A stretch of DNA of 64,000 nt from an uncultured Dehalococcoidia bacterium (GCA_958295765.1 CATQHB010000002.1:2716091-2780090); one strand, 5' to 3'. Shown: positions 41,409 through 50,133, counted from the stretch's first letter. Numbers and translations: made by a program. Notes: a model not told the origin generated them from the letters alone.

Positions 41409-41512
41409 CCCAAACCGCCGCCGGCACTTTCCTATGGGGAAAGGGGTAGCAAGTCCCCTATCCCCCGGGAAGAGGGCCGGGCAATAGCGTCTTATCACGG
41501 CAACCCAGCAAC

Positions 41513-41606
41513 CGTCGTTCCGGCGAAAGCCGGAATCCAGAATGTTCAGTAGCCGGCCGGCTCTTTTCCGGGGATTTCCTGGATTCCGGCTTTCGCCGGA
41601 ACGACG
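41513..41606. repeat. ~95-bp hairpin repeat, copy 7
   Basis: Perfect arms, orientation as copies 1-3; core with AATGTTCAGTAGCCGGCCGG. It sits between two convergent genes. Confidence 0.92.
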
Positions 41607-41647
41607 GGTTTATGCCGCAATGCCGCAATGACCGGTTTACCCGGCGA

Positions 41648-42589
41648 TTACCTTGAGGGCCGGGAGGTAGTAATCCCGTCATAAGCCTTTTCCCAGGCAT
41701 CACCCCGTTCCTCTACGTCCCCCGGACAGTAAACGCTTTGGTACTGGGCGCAGATTTCCGCGCCCAGGCTCAGGATCAGCGCCGACAGGTACATCCAGAA
41801 GAGGAACACAATCGTCGAAGCAATGGAACCGTACACCTGGTCGTAGTTGCCGTAGCTTAACAAGTACCAGGTAAAAGCCACCTTGCCCAGCTCAAAGAGG
41901 GTGGCGGCGGTTACCGTCCCCAGCCAGATATGGCGCCAGTAAACCCGGCAGTTGGGCACAAAGCGGTAAATCAGCAGAAAAGTCAGCCCGCTGACCCACC
42001 AGGAAGTGAACTGCAAGGCCACCCGGCCAATCCCCGGAATCCCCAAGTCCTGCTCCTGTACTATCTGCAACCCGTAGGAAACCGTCACCGAAGCGAAGAA
42101 CAGCAGCCCGAATATGAACAGGGCCAATAAATGCCGGAGCCGGGAAATGTGAAACGGCTTGGCCCGGTGGATGCCCCACGCCCGGTTCACCACCCGGTTC
42201 ATTGCCTCGAAAATGGATGCCGACGACCAGAGCATACCGACAACCGCGATAACTACCAGCGCCTCCCGCTGCTGCACTATCTCGTGGATGTTGCTTTCGA
42301 TAAAGGCGGCGGAGCCGGGCAGGTTCCCGATAACAAACTCCAGAAAGGCTTTCTGAAGCAGGTCCGAGCCGAACAGGTCGGAAATCACCATCACGCCCAG
42401 GACGAAGGGAAACAGGGCAAAGATGGCGTAGTAGGCGACGCCGGCGGCCAGGTGATTGGCGTCCCGGGTCCACATCGCCCGGAAGATCCGTATCGCCATA
42501 ATGGACGGACGGTACTTCAGCCAGGCAACGTTGGATACCCGCTCCCGGAGGTTGGCCTGCTTATTGCGTAGCAAGTTGGCGCCTAGCAT
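41648..42589 (-). CDS. YihY/BrkB family membrane protein
   Basis: 313 residues with about six transmembrane segments. Family landmarks: AAGVAYYAIFALFPFVLGVM in the first segment, LWSSASIFEAMNRVVNRAWG, and the last segments with VFLFWMYLSALILSLGAE. An AAGGAG lies 13 bases before the ATG. The family is widespread and named after a Bordetella serum-resistance protein and an E. coli protein once called ribonuclease BN; its function is not established, with transport or envelope roles proposed. Head to tail with the signal peptidase gene upstream on the same strand. Confidence 0.92.
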   Translation of the reverse strand: MLGANLLRNKQANLRERVSNVAWLKYRPSIMAIRIFRAMWTRDANHLAAGVAYYAIFALFPFVLGVMVISDLFGSDLLQKAFLEFVIGNLPGSAAFIESNIHEIVQQREALVVIAVVGMLWSSASIFEAMNRVVNRAWGIHRAKPFHISRLRHLLALFIFGLLFFASVTVSYGLQIVQEQDLGIPGIGRVALQFTSWWVSGLTFLLIYRFVPNCRVYWRHIWLGTVTAATLFELGKVAFTWYLLSYGNYDQVYGSIASTIVFLFWMYLSALILSLGAEICAQYQSVYCPGDVEERGDAWEKAYDGITTSRPSR

Positions 42590-42646
42590 CGCTCACTGGT
42601 AACTCCTTGGGCAGTAATAGTTCCTTGGAAATTGGCCGGTAATTCT

Positions 42647-43189
42647 CTAGTCCCGCTTTTCCTGTATCGCCCGGCCGGCCCGCCAGATGTAGGGCGGCCA
42701 GTAGCGGAACCAGACCCGCCCGATAATCAGCCCACCGCATACCGGGCCGAAGGTTCGGCTATCCTCGCTGTCGCCCCGGTTGTCGCCCAGCAGAAAATAC
42801 TCATCAGAGTCGGTGAACCACTGGCCGGCGTACTCCCGGCCGGGCCGGGCCGCCGGCAACCGGGCCGGCAACCGGTAAGGTTCCGGCTGTAGGTGACCGT
42901 TAATCAACACCCGGTCATCCTCCAGGGCGATGTGTTCGTTGGGCAGGCCGACAATACGCTTGATATAGATGCTCCGGGGCCTCTGCGGGTGGCGGAAGGC
43001 TACGATAGCCCCCCGCGCCCCTTCCCCCAAGCAACAGCCCGCCGGAAAGGGCCGGGTCTGCACGTGCTGTCGGTGGGCCAGGGTAGGCCGCATACTGTCC
43101 CCGATTATCACCAGATGCCGGGTCTTGAACCGGCCGGAACCGCCCTGATTTATCCGCCCGATTATACGTCCCAAAAAGCCGGAGAGCAT
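42647..43189 (-). CDS. lepB: Signal peptidase I
   Basis: 180 residues. It removes signal peptides on the outer side of the cytoplasmic membrane. The catalytic Ser is in IGDSMRPTL, the general-base Lys in IYIKRIVGLP, and the conserved box is FLLGDNRGDSEDSR. The N-terminal hydrophobic segment is short and poorly hydrophobic (SGFLGRIIGRINQGGSGRFK), which is unusual for a membrane-anchored peptidase. I start at ATG 43189, because an in-frame upstream frame is repeat-derived; there is no ribosome binding site, but TACAAT lies six bases upstream, so the mRNA may be leaderless. Confidence 0.88.
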   Translation of the reverse strand: MLSGFLGRIIGRINQGGSGRFKTRHLVIIGDSMRPTLAHRQHVQTRPFPAGCCLGEGARGAIVAFRHPQRPRSIYIKRIVGLPNEHIALEDDRVLINGHLQPEPYRLPARLPAARPGREYAGQWFTDSDEYFLLGDNRGDSEDSRTFGPVCGGLIIGRVWFRYWPPYIWRAGRAIQEKRD

Positions 43190-43195
43190 AGGTAT

Positions 43196-43201
43196 ATTGT
43201 A
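43196..43201 (-). promoter_or_regulatory. -10 element placing the transcript start at the lepB ATG
   Basis: TACAAT on the minus strand with exactly six bases before the ATG at 43189. The -35 region is poor, so this is a weaker case than the coaX promoter at 51454. Confidence 0.4.
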
Positions 43202-43274
43202 ACCGGTCCCGGCCAGACCGGGTAGGCGGGGGGCAGTCGGGCAATCGTGTTTTAACCGGGGCAACCCCGGCAAC

Positions 43275-43369
43275 CGTCGTTCCGGCGAAAGCCGGAATCC
43301 AGAACCCTCGGTAGGCGGTACGCTCTTTTCCGGGGGATTTCCTGGATTCCGGCTTTCGCCGGAACGACG
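43275..43369. repeat. ~95-bp hairpin repeat, copy 8
   Basis: Perfect arms, orientation as copies 1-3; core CCCTCGGTAGGCGGTACGCT. Confidence 0.92.
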
Positions 43370-43417
43370 GGTGTTTATGATGACGGGTTTATGCTGTGCT
43401 TGCCGGCTCAGGGCAAT

Positions 43418-43644
43418 GGTATTCTCAACTGGTGTGGGGGTTCCTTGCCCGGCTCCAGTGGATTGTAGGGGCGGGTTTATAACCCGCCCTGGTTCCGGTG
43501 TCCCTGGTTCCGGTGTAAGGATATGTCGGTACGCTGTCTCCGTTACCCAAATGACTTGCCGTTGTCGCCAGGGCGGGTTACAAACCCGCCCCTACCGGCT
43601 GCCGGAGTATTCCGGTCGGAACACCAACTCCTGTTGAGAATACC
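43418..43644. repeat. MITE-like palindromic element, long form (copy 4)
   Basis: About 227 bp with outer ends GGTATTCTCAAC and TTGAGAATACC, then inner arms with TTCCTTGCCCGGCTCCAGTG, and two GGGGCGGGTT/AACCCGCCCC palindromes at 43465 and 43595 around the core TCTCCGTTACCCAAATGACT. It directly precedes a promoter. Confidence 0.85.
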
Positions 43645-43660
43645 CGGGCCAACCGCCTTC

Positions 43661-43689
43661 TGGACTATCCCCCGTCCCTGCCCTATAAT
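43661..43689 (+). promoter_or_regulatory. Sigma-70-like promoter of the Gfo/Idh/MocA gene
   Basis: TGGACT, 17 bp, TATAAT. It lies 17 bp after the end of the MITE-like element, so the element may influence it. Confidence 0.65.
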
Positions 43690-43777
43690 CGGGGCCAACC
43701 CGGCTATTCCGTTATCCTAAAATCCGGCTATCCTGCGTTTCTGCGTTGGAAGTTATGAAGTTATCAGGAGGTTTCCC

Positions 43778-44815
43778 GTGGCAAACGATGTAATCCGTCT
43801 GGGTCTGATCGGCGCCGGCCGCAATACCCGAGACCGCCATATCCCCGGCTTTCTCCAGGTGGAGGGCGTAGAGCTTTCCGCCGTGGCTAACCGCAGCCGG
43901 GAGTCGGGCCAGCGCGTGGCCGACTCCTTTAACATCCCCACCGTTTACGACAACTGGCGGGACTTGCTGGAAGACCCGACCATTGACGCCGTCTGCATCG
44001 GCACCTGGCCCTATATGCACCGCAACCTGACCCTGGCCGCCCTGGAAAAAGGCAAGCACGTCCTCACCGAGGCACGGATGGCGGCCAATGCTCAGGAAGC
44101 CCGGGAAATGCTCAACGCCGCCCGGAACCATCCCCACCTGATAACCCAGATTGTGCCGGGGCCTTCCACCTTCAAGGTGGATAACCTCATCGGAAAGTTG
44201 ATGGCCGAGGGCTACCTGGGCGACCTGCTGGCGGTGGAGGCCCAGGTGCTGACCTCCAATTTTGTGGATGCCGGCGCCCCGCTGCACTGGCGGCACAACC
44301 GCACCTTCAGCGGCTATAACATCCTGAATATGGGCATCTGGTACGAGTGCCTGAGCCGCTGGACTGGCCCGGCCACCCAGGTAATGGCGATGACCAAGGT
44401 CAACGTCCCCAGCCGGCTGGACGATGACGGCAACGTGCAAGCGGTAACTATCCCCGACCACGTGGACATCCTGATGCAGTTTGCCAACGGCGCCCAAGGC
44501 CACCTGAGGGTGAGCGCGGTAACCGGCCTGGCCCCCGGCGCCGAGGCGTGGCTCTACGGCAGCCAGGGGACGCTGCACCTGGACCCCGGCCTGAACCTTT
44601 GGGGCGGCCAGCGCGGCGACAGCCAGCTTGCGGAAATCCCCAACCCGCCGGAGGGCCAGTACGCCTGGCGGGTAGAGGAGGAGTTCATCAGCGCCATCCG
44701 CGGCCAGGAACCGGTTACCCATACCCCCTTTGAGGTAGGGGTACACTATATGGAGTTCACCGAGGCGGTAACCCGCAGCGCCCAAACCGGCCAGGCAGTG
44801 CCATTGCCGCTATAA
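43778..44815 (+). CDS. Gfo/Idh/MocA family oxidoreductase
   Basis: 345 residues, starting at GTG with AGGAGG ahead. Rossmann fold at the N-terminus: VIRLGLIGAGRNTRDRHIPG, with PTVYDNWRDLLEDPTIDAVC. The usual EKP catalytic motif reads EKGKHVLTEARM here, with Lys replaced by Glu-Ala (normally EKP), so the general acid/base may be altered. The C-terminal domain has HWRHNRTFSGYNILNMGIWY with HxxxH-like residues. The family oxidises or reduces sugars and inositols with NAD(P). Single gene; substrate unknown. Confidence 0.9.
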   Translation: MANDVIRLGLIGAGRNTRDRHIPGFLQVEGVELSAVANRSRESGQRVADSFNIPTVYDNWRDLLEDPTIDAVCIGTWPYMHRNLTLAALEKGKHVLTEARMAANAQEAREMLNAARNHPHLITQIVPGPSTFKVDNLIGKLMAEGYLGDLLAVEAQVLTSNFVDAGAPLHWRHNRTFSGYNILNMGIWYECLSRWTGPATQVMAMTKVNVPSRLDDDGNVQAVTIPDHVDILMQFANGAQGHLRVSAVTGLAPGAEAWLYGSQGTLHLDPGLNLWGGQRGDSQLAEIPNPPEGQYAWRVEEEFISAIRGQEPVTHTPFEVGVHYMEFTEAVTRSAQTGQAVPLPL

Positions 44816-44864
44816 GGGCGGCGGGCTGGAACGGCAACTATCGGCTATGGTGATTGACGGCTAT

Positions 44865-45104
44865 GGGGGCGGGTTTGTAACCCGCCCCTACCATTACAAC
44901 GACGCATCCCTACGGCTTGGCAACGACTCCCATCCCGGTAGGGGCGGGTTTATAACCCGCCATGCCCGCAACGTCAGAATCATTTGGGTAACGGAGTCAT
45001 CGTATCCGACACATCCTTGCACCGAAACCTGGGCGGGTTACAAACCCGCCCCTACCGGTCGCTGGAGTATTCCGGCCAGAACACCAACTCGTATTGAGAA
45101 TACC
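44865..45104. repeat. MITE-like palindromic elements (solo palindrome plus copy 5)
   Basis: A solo GGGGGCGGGTTTGTAACCCG palindrome at 44865-44891, then a full element at 44938-45055 with its right outer arm to TTGAGAATACC at 45104. Its core (TTTGGGTAACGGAGTCATCG) is the reverse complement of that in the elements at 43418 and 53876, so it is inserted in the other direction. Confidence 0.82.
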
Positions 45105-45118
45105 TAAAATACCCAGGA

Positions 45119-45443
45119 GTTACGCAGTTGGCAGGTCATTCCCTACCGCTTTGCCAAGTCATTCTTACCGATTAGCATATCATTCCGCTTAGTCTGTCAT
45201 TCCGACCGCAGGGAGGAATCTAAAATGCCTGGCCCTTGCCAACTTCCGCTTAGTCTGTCATTCCGACCGCAGGGAGGAATCTAAAATGCCTGGCCCCAGC
45301 CAACTTCCGGTTCCGGCAGAAATCTCGCTTATGCAGGAGTTTAGGTTCCTCGCTACGCTCGGAATGACATACTAAGCGGTCGGAATGACATCGAACCTTC
45401 AATGACACCGGGCGTTTAATGTCCCCTAGCCAACGGCGTAATT
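45119..45443. repeat. ~325-bp repeat element with GTTACGCA ends, second copy
   Basis: GTTACGCAGTTGGC at the left and GCCAACGGCGTAATT at the right. The AGGAATCTAAAATGCCTGGC arm is present twice in tandem (about 62 bp apart), then the inverted arm TAGGTTCCTCGC...GGAATGACAT. Homologous to 3430-3805. No gene is seen between 44816 and 45461. Confidence 0.8.
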
Positions 45444-45461
45444 CCTAACCCGAACCCCCAA

Positions 45462-46052
45462 TCAGGGCTGCCGGCCGGCCAGGCCCAACAGCTTGTCGCC
45501 CGGGCTGGCGTCATCGGGAACCGCTATGACCGGGCCAATGAAACCGGCGGCGCGCCCCTGCTCCAGGTGCGGCTCCATCACCTGGCGGCAGACCTCGGCC
45601 AGGGCATCGTCCATCGTAAAGTCCTGATTGGTTGCTTTAGCCAAGTCCCATTGGTGAATCAGCACGTCGCCAAATATGCCGTTCAGCAAACTCCCCGCCG
45701 ACGCTGGGCCGAAGGGCGTATCAAAGACCTGATCCACCATACCGGGTGCTCTAACCGCGTTCAGCAGGTTGGCGGTTGACGTTGCAAAAGCGGCGGCGGC
45801 GCCCTCCGGGGGCAGGGGGCCGCTTACGTCCATCGGGTTGGGCAGCGCGTCCGGCGTCAGCGAGCCGGTCAATATGCCCTCCAGCATCCGGGCCACGTTG
45901 AGGTTGTGGAGGAGCAACTGCTGAACATTCCACTCGGTACAGGGCGTTGCGGCGTTAAGCTGTTCCGGCTTGATGCCGGCGATTATGGGGCGCATGGTGC
46001 TGACGGCCCTTTCGTACAGTTCAACGGGGTTGGTCATTTCCGGTTGGGTCAT
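45462..46052 (-). CDS. TIGR03086-type metal-binding (DinB/maleylpyruvate isomerase-like) protein
   Basis: 196 residues, four-helix bundle of the DinB_2/mycothiol-dependent isomerase superfamily. ATPCTEWNVQQLLLHN (first metal His) and FGDVLIHQWDLAKATNQD (second His) are the landmarks. The family includes thiol-dependent S-transferases and isomerases as well as proteins without known activity. GAGGAG lies before the ATG. It is on the same strand as, and 25 bp downstream of, the helicase loader gene, but functionally there is no obvious link. Confidence 0.85.
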   Translation of the reverse strand: MTQPEMTNPVELYERAVSTMRPIIAGIKPEQLNAATPCTEWNVQQLLLHNLNVARMLEGILTGSLTPDALPNPMDVSGPLPPEGAAAAFATSTANLLNAVRAPGMVDQVFDTPFGPASAGSLLNGIFGDVLIHQWDLAKATNQDFTMDDALAEVCRQVMEPHLEQGRAAGFIGPVIAVPDDASPGDKLLGLAGRQP

Positions 46053-46076
46053 AGCTTTCTCCTCAATGGGGCAGAC

Positions 46077-47465
46077 TTACCGTACCCGCCGCTGGTCCCG
46101 GTAGTTGGGGGCGTTGATGGGGTGCCATTCCACCAAGGCGCCGTCCACCAGGCGGGAGCCGATGCCGGGCTTTCTCTCATCCAGTTGTTTCACGCTGAAA
46201 ATTGAGGTTATCACGGTGGGCAGCCGGGTATCGTAGCGATAGACCACAATCTGGTACAGCTTTTCCTCGGCCCAGGGGGTGCTGCTCTCGGTGCCCAGGT
46301 CATCCAGCACCAGCAGGGGCGCCGTCTTGACCTGCTCGAACAGGTCATCGTAGCCGATGGGACTGTCCGGGCTGAAGGTGGCCCGCAGGTGGTCCAGCAG
46401 GGAGGGCACCTGAATGTAGAACACCGGGCGGCCCTGCTTAAGGCTTTCCCCGGCAACGGCTACCGCCAGGTGGGTCTTGCCACAGCCGTAAGGCCCGGTG
46501 AGCAGCAGCCAGCCCTCCGGGTTGGCGGCAAAGGCCGAGGCCCCCTGCCAGGCGCGATACAAGGTGGCCCGGTCGGCATCGTTGGCGCTGCCGCTGCCCG
46601 CCACGTTGAAACTTTCCAGCGTCATCCGCCGCTGCATATCCCCCGGTATGTTGCCAATGCGCCGGGCCAGGCGGGTGTTGTGTTCACCCAGCCGGAATAC
46701 CCGGGAGAAGTCCCCGTAGGATTCCATCCGGGTACGCAGCCCCTCCTCCAGCCGTTCCAGCGGCCCCCGCACGGTGATGATGGTGGGCAGTTCGGCATTG
46801 AAACGGTGGCTGATTATCTGGAACAGCTTTTCCTGCGCCCAGGGGGTAGTCGCCTGGGCGGTCAGGTCGTCCAGCACCAGCACCGGTACGTTGCGCACCT
46901 GCTCAAAAAGTTCGTCGTAGGAGACCGGACTATCCGGGGCGTAGGTAGCCCGCAGGTGGTCCAGCAGGTCGGCGGCCACAATAAAGTAGGTGGTAAAACC
47001 CGCCTCAATGCAGCGATTGGCGGCGGCTACCGCCAGGTGAGTCTTGCCGCTGCCGCTGGGGCCGGTAAAGACCAGCCAGCCGGCGGGATTGGCGGCAAAG
47101 GCGGCGGTGGCGGCCAGGGCTTCCCCGAACAGCCGGCGGCCGGCCGGGTCGGGCAGTATCCCTTCCGGGCGGGTATTTTCCAGGGTGATGCGGCGCAGGG
47201 CGCCCAGGTTGCTGTAGCGGCGCAGGGCCTCGGCGCGGCTGGTCGAGTCCCGCTGCTGCTGGCAGCGACAGGGAAAAGCCTCGCCAAAGTCCGGGTCGCC
47301 TACCGGCACCCGCTTGCTGACCCAGCCAGCGCCGTCGCAAATGGCGCAAACCGGGCCGGCCGGTTCCTCGGGCAGGATGTTGCGCAACCCGGCTTTATCG
47401 CCGTTGGTAATGTTCCGGGGGTCTCTGGCGGTTACGCGCCGGAGTATATCGCCCAGGCTCTCCAT
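46077..47465 (-). CDS. DnaC/IstB-like helicase loader with two tandem AAA+ domains
   Basis: 462 residues, about twice the usual length. N-terminal Cys cluster CAIC...CRC (C40, C43, C66, C68) as in DnaC-type loaders, then AAA+ domain 1 with Walker A GPSGSGKT (135-142) and Walker B VLVLDD (195-200), then domain 2 with Walker A GPYGCGKT (324-331) and Walker B LLVLDD (384-389). The domains share LLDHLRAT, PDSP and LFEQV at equal spacing, so they arose by internal duplication. DnaC loaders place the DnaB hexamer on single-stranded DNA. GAGG precedes the ATG, which lies 70 bp inside the DnaD-like gene. Last gene of the rplI-dnaB set. Confidence 0.88.
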   Translation of the reverse strand: MESLGDILRRVTARDPRNITNGDKAGLRNILPEEPAGPVCAICDGAGWVSKRVPVGDPDFGEAFPCRCQQQRDSTSRAEALRRYSNLGALRRITLENTRPEGILPDPAGRRLFGEALAATAAFAANPAGWLVFTGPSGSGKTHLAVAAANRCIEAGFTTYFIVAADLLDHLRATYAPDSPVSYDELFEQVRNVPVLVLDDLTAQATTPWAQEKLFQIISHRFNAELPTIITVRGPLERLEEGLRTRMESYGDFSRVFRLGEHNTRLARRIGNIPGDMQRRMTLESFNVAGSGSANDADRATLYRAWQGASAFAANPEGWLLLTGPYGCGKTHLAVAVAGESLKQGRPVFYIQVPSLLDHLRATFSPDSPIGYDDLFEQVKTAPLLVLDDLGTESSTPWAEEKLYQIVVYRYDTRLPTVITSIFSVKQLDERKPGIGSRLVDGALVEWHPINAPNYRDQRRVR

Positions 47466-48240
47466 CTTCTACCTCTTCTGCCGCATCCATTTCCCATAGG
47501 GTGGCCCCGGCGTTGGCGCCAACCCCCGGCGCGGTGCCGGGTGCTGCCGCTCTTTCCCGGAACCCGCCCCGGCCTTCGCTGGCCCAGCGCCGCAGGATGG
47601 CGGAAATGTAACTCCAACTCCGTTTGTTCTCGCGCACGGCGATGCGGAACGCCTCGGCAATCCAGGGTTGGGGATAGCGTTCCTCGGCCTCTCTCAATTC
47701 CTCGGCCAGCATCACGCCAATGGTGCCGATATTGTCCTCATAAAGGACGTAGATGTTGGGCCGGGCGTCGGCCGGCGGTTCGGGGGCATCCTCGACCAAT
47801 TCCGGGGGAGTGAATTGCCGTCCCGTCCCTGCCCCTGGCCCCAAGCCGGCCCGCCGCCGGGCCAACTCCCGGCGGTTGCTTTCGGTGTTCAGCAGGTAGA
47901 ACGGCTTTTCCGGGCCGGCCGGGGTTGACGGGTTTAATAGACTAGCGGGGCAGCGCAATAGCGTCTTGCGGGTTACCGCTTGTTCCAGCCCCTGCCTCAC
48001 CCGCTCCTGGGGATTGCCGCCGCCCAGGGCCTTGACTCCTTTCAGGAGGGTTGGGTCGTTGAGCAGTTCCGCCTCGGCCAGGGTGGGGAAACGGCCCCGC
48101 TTTTGGCCCAGCAACCACACCGCCCGTAGGGTTACCTTCAACTCCGCCGCATCCTCAATCTCCTCCAGCAGCGAGTTAAAGAAAGGGTCGGGCAGCGGCG
48201 TAACCCTTACACCCGGGGGGAAACCGTCAAAGGGCGCCAT
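47395..48240 (-). CDS. DnaD-domain replication protein
   Basis: 281 residues. The N-terminal ~100 residues resemble a winged-helix start (FFNSLLEEIEDAAELKVTLR), and the DnaD-type domain is at ~170-235: PNIYVLYEDNIGTIGVMLAE, YPQPWIAEAFRIAV and WSYISAILRRW. The C-terminal tail is low in complexity. DnaD-like proteins help helicase loading in Firmicutes and occur in Chloroflexota. The ATG is two bases from the dnaB stop, and the end overlaps the loader gene by 70 bp, so all three are one transcript. Confidence 0.85.
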   Translation of the reverse strand: MAPFDGFPPGVRVTPLPDPFFNSLLEEIEDAAELKVTLRAVWLLGQKRGRFPTLAEAELLNDPTLLKGVKALGGGNPQERVRQGLEQAVTRKTLLRCPASLLNPSTPAGPEKPFYLLNTESNRRELARRRAGLGPGAGTGRQFTPPELVEDAPEPPADARPNIYVLYEDNIGTIGVMLAEELREAEERYPQPWIAEAFRIAVRENKRSWSYISAILRRWASEGRGGFRERAAAPGTAPGVGANAGATLWEMDAAEEVEDGEPGRYTPARNRQRPPEHYQRR

Positions 48241-48242
48241 AG

Positions 48243-49619
48243 CTAAAAGTCCTCATCCCGGCCCAAAGCGTCAAAGCGCACCAGGTTGTTGCGGAACCGC
48301 AACTTGACGCTGCCGGTGGGGCCGTGGCGGTGTTTGGCAACGATTATCTCGGCGATGTTCCGGGGATAGGCCCGGTCAGGGAAGTGCTGCTGCCATTCCT
48401 CTTCGGTATAATAGACATCCTCCCGGTAGATGAACATTACAATGTCGGCGTCCTGCTCAATGCTGCCGCTGTCCCGCAGGTCGGAAAGCTGGGGCCGGTG
48501 GCCGGGCCGCCCCTCGACCACCCGGCTCAATTGAGAGCAGGTAACAATCGGCACCCGCAGGTCCCGGGCGATGCCCTTGATGGAGCGGGAGATTTCGCTG
48601 ATTTCCTGCACCCGGTTCTCACCGACCCGGCCCCGGCTTTGGGCCTGCCCCTGCACCAGTTGAAGGTAGTCCACGATTATCAAGTCCAGCCCCTCAGGAC
48701 TCAGGGACAGCCGCCGGGCCTTGCTCCGCATCTCCATAATGCCCTGAAAGGGGGTATCGTCGATATACACCGGCAAGTCGGAGAGGTTGCCGATGGAGTC
48801 AATGATGCGCTGCTCCTCAGCCTCGGTGTAGAGGCCCAGGCGGAGGCGGTGGGCGTCCACCTCGGCGTCGCCGGCCAGGATGCGCAGGGCCAGTTGTTCC
48901 CGGCTCATCTCCAGGCTGAAAATGCCCACGGTGGCGCCATTTTTGGCGGCGTGCAGCGACACGTTAATCGCCAGGGCGCTCTTGCCCAGGCCGGGCCGCG
49001 CCCCCAGGATGAGCATATCCGACCGCTGCATCCCCCCCAGCAGTTCGTCCAGGTCGTTGTAGCCGCTCATTACCGGGGCGCTGTCGTCCATTGGGTCGGC
49101 AATGGCGGCCCGGTCTTCCAGGAACTGGTCATAAATCTGCCGCAGGGAGATAAAGCCCCGTTCCGGCCGGTCGGCCCGCACCCGGAACAGCACGTCCTCG
49201 GCCTGGCGCAGGGTAGTCTCCACGTCGTCGGTATCCTCGTAGCCAATGGCGGAGATGCGGGAGGCGGCGTTAATCAGCCGGCGCATCGTAGCGGTGCGGG
49301 ACACCAGTTGAGCGTAGTATTCGGCGTGGGTCGAGGTGGGGGTGATGGAAACCAGATGGCTGAGATAGGCCATGCCGCCGGCGTTGTCCAGTTGCCCGGT
49401 GCGGCTCAACTCCCGGGCCAGGGTTACCTGGTCGATCGCTTCGCTGCGCTGGAACAGGTCAATGCAGGCGGCGAAACAGAGGCGGTTCCGCTCCCGGTAA
49501 AAGTCCTCCGACTTAATCAGGTGGGAGACGTGCAGAAAGGAGTCGCCGTCAATCAACAGCGACCCGATAACCGCCTCCTCCGCCGCAACGTCATGGGGCA
49601 GGAGCTGCTCGGCGTACAT
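48243..49619 (-). CDS. dnaB: Replicative DNA helicase DnaB
   Basis: 458 residues from the ATG at 49619, four bases after the rplI stop; an upstream in-frame TTG is inside rplI and discarded. The N-terminal helical domain begins LLPHDVAAEEAVIGSLLIDG; Walker A is GARPGLGKSALAINV, the next helicase motif is FSLEMSREQL, and Walker B is LIIVDYLQLV. It unwinds DNA at the replication fork as a hexamer. It sits between rplI and the DnaD-like and loader genes; rplI-dnaB is a frequent pair in bacteria. Confidence 0.97.
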   Translation of the reverse strand: MYAEQLLPHDVAAEEAVIGSLLIDGDSFLHVSHLIKSEDFYRERNRLCFAACIDLFQRSEAIDQVTLARELSRTGQLDNAGGMAYLSHLVSITPTSTHAEYYAQLVSRTATMRRLINAASRISAIGYEDTDDVETTLRQAEDVLFRVRADRPERGFISLRQIYDQFLEDRAAIADPMDDSAPVMSGYNDLDELLGGMQRSDMLILGARPGLGKSALAINVSLHAAKNGATVGIFSLEMSREQLALRILAGDAEVDAHRLRLGLYTEAEEQRIIDSIGNLSDLPVYIDDTPFQGIMEMRSKARRLSLSPEGLDLIIVDYLQLVQGQAQSRGRVGENRVQEISEISRSIKGIARDLRVPIVTCSQLSRVVEGRPGHRPQLSDLRDSGSIEQDADIVMFIYREDVYYTEEEWQQHFPDRAYPRNIAEIIVAKHRHGPTGSVKLRFRNNLVRFDALGRDEDF

Positions 49620-49623
49620 TTGC

Positions 49624-50073
49624 CTACTCTTCGGCCTCGGCGATGATGTTGATGGTGGCGTGAATATCCGCCGACAGCCGCAGCACCGCCTCGTACTCGC
49701 CGGGTTCCCGGATGGGGTCAATGGTAGAAACCAGCCGGCGGTCAATATCCCGCCCCAGGGTCTCGGTCAAACCCTCGGCAATGCGGGTGTCGTTGATGGC
49801 GCCATAGTAGCGGCCGGTAGGCGTAACCCGGGCGGCCAGGGTGATGGTAGTGTTGTCCAGCAGTTGGGCCAACTCCTCCATAACCTCGGTTTCCCGCGCC
49901 CGCTGCTGGTCGCCGGCGGTCTTGATTTTATGGGCGCGCTTGAGGATTTCCGGCGTGGCGACCTGGGCCAGCCCCTGGGGTATCAGATAGTTGCGGGCAT
50001 AGCCGTCGGCCACCCGCTTAATCTCCCCGGCATGGGCCTTATTTTCCACGTCCTGCAAAAAAATGACTTGCAT
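49624..50073 (-). CDS. rplI: Ribosomal protein L9
   Basis: 149 residues. The L9 N-terminal domain is complete: [20 protein letters not shown], then [16 protein letters not shown]. The connecting helix ([20 protein letters not shown]) and the C-terminal RNA-binding domain with [20 protein letters not shown] follow. AAAGGGAAAAGGG stands before the ATG and TATAAT about 55 bp upstream. First gene of the replication operon. Confidence 0.97.
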   Translation of the reverse strand: MQVIFLQDVENKAHAGEIKRVADGYARNYLIPQGLAQVATPEILKRAHKIKTAGDQQRARETEVMEELAQLLDNTTITLAARVTPTGRYYGAINDTRIAEGLTETLGRDIDRRLVSTIDPIREPGEYEAVLRLSADIHATINIIAEAEE

Positions 50074-50127
50074 ATCCCTTTTCCCTTTCTTACTCTAACC
50101 GTGAGTGAATAATTATCAGCCGGCCCC

Positions 50128-50133
50128 ATTATA
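50128..50133 (-). promoter_or_regulatory. -10 element of the rplI-dnaB operon
   Basis: TATAAT on the minus strand, preceded by GGAG. The -35 position (TTCAGT at 17 bp) matches only partly. Confidence 0.55.

Noticed and set aside
48324-49646. A 440-codon open frame opposite dnaB
   Set aside because: It is the GC-rich complement of an unmistakable dnaB gene and has no ribosome binding site or recognisable domain.
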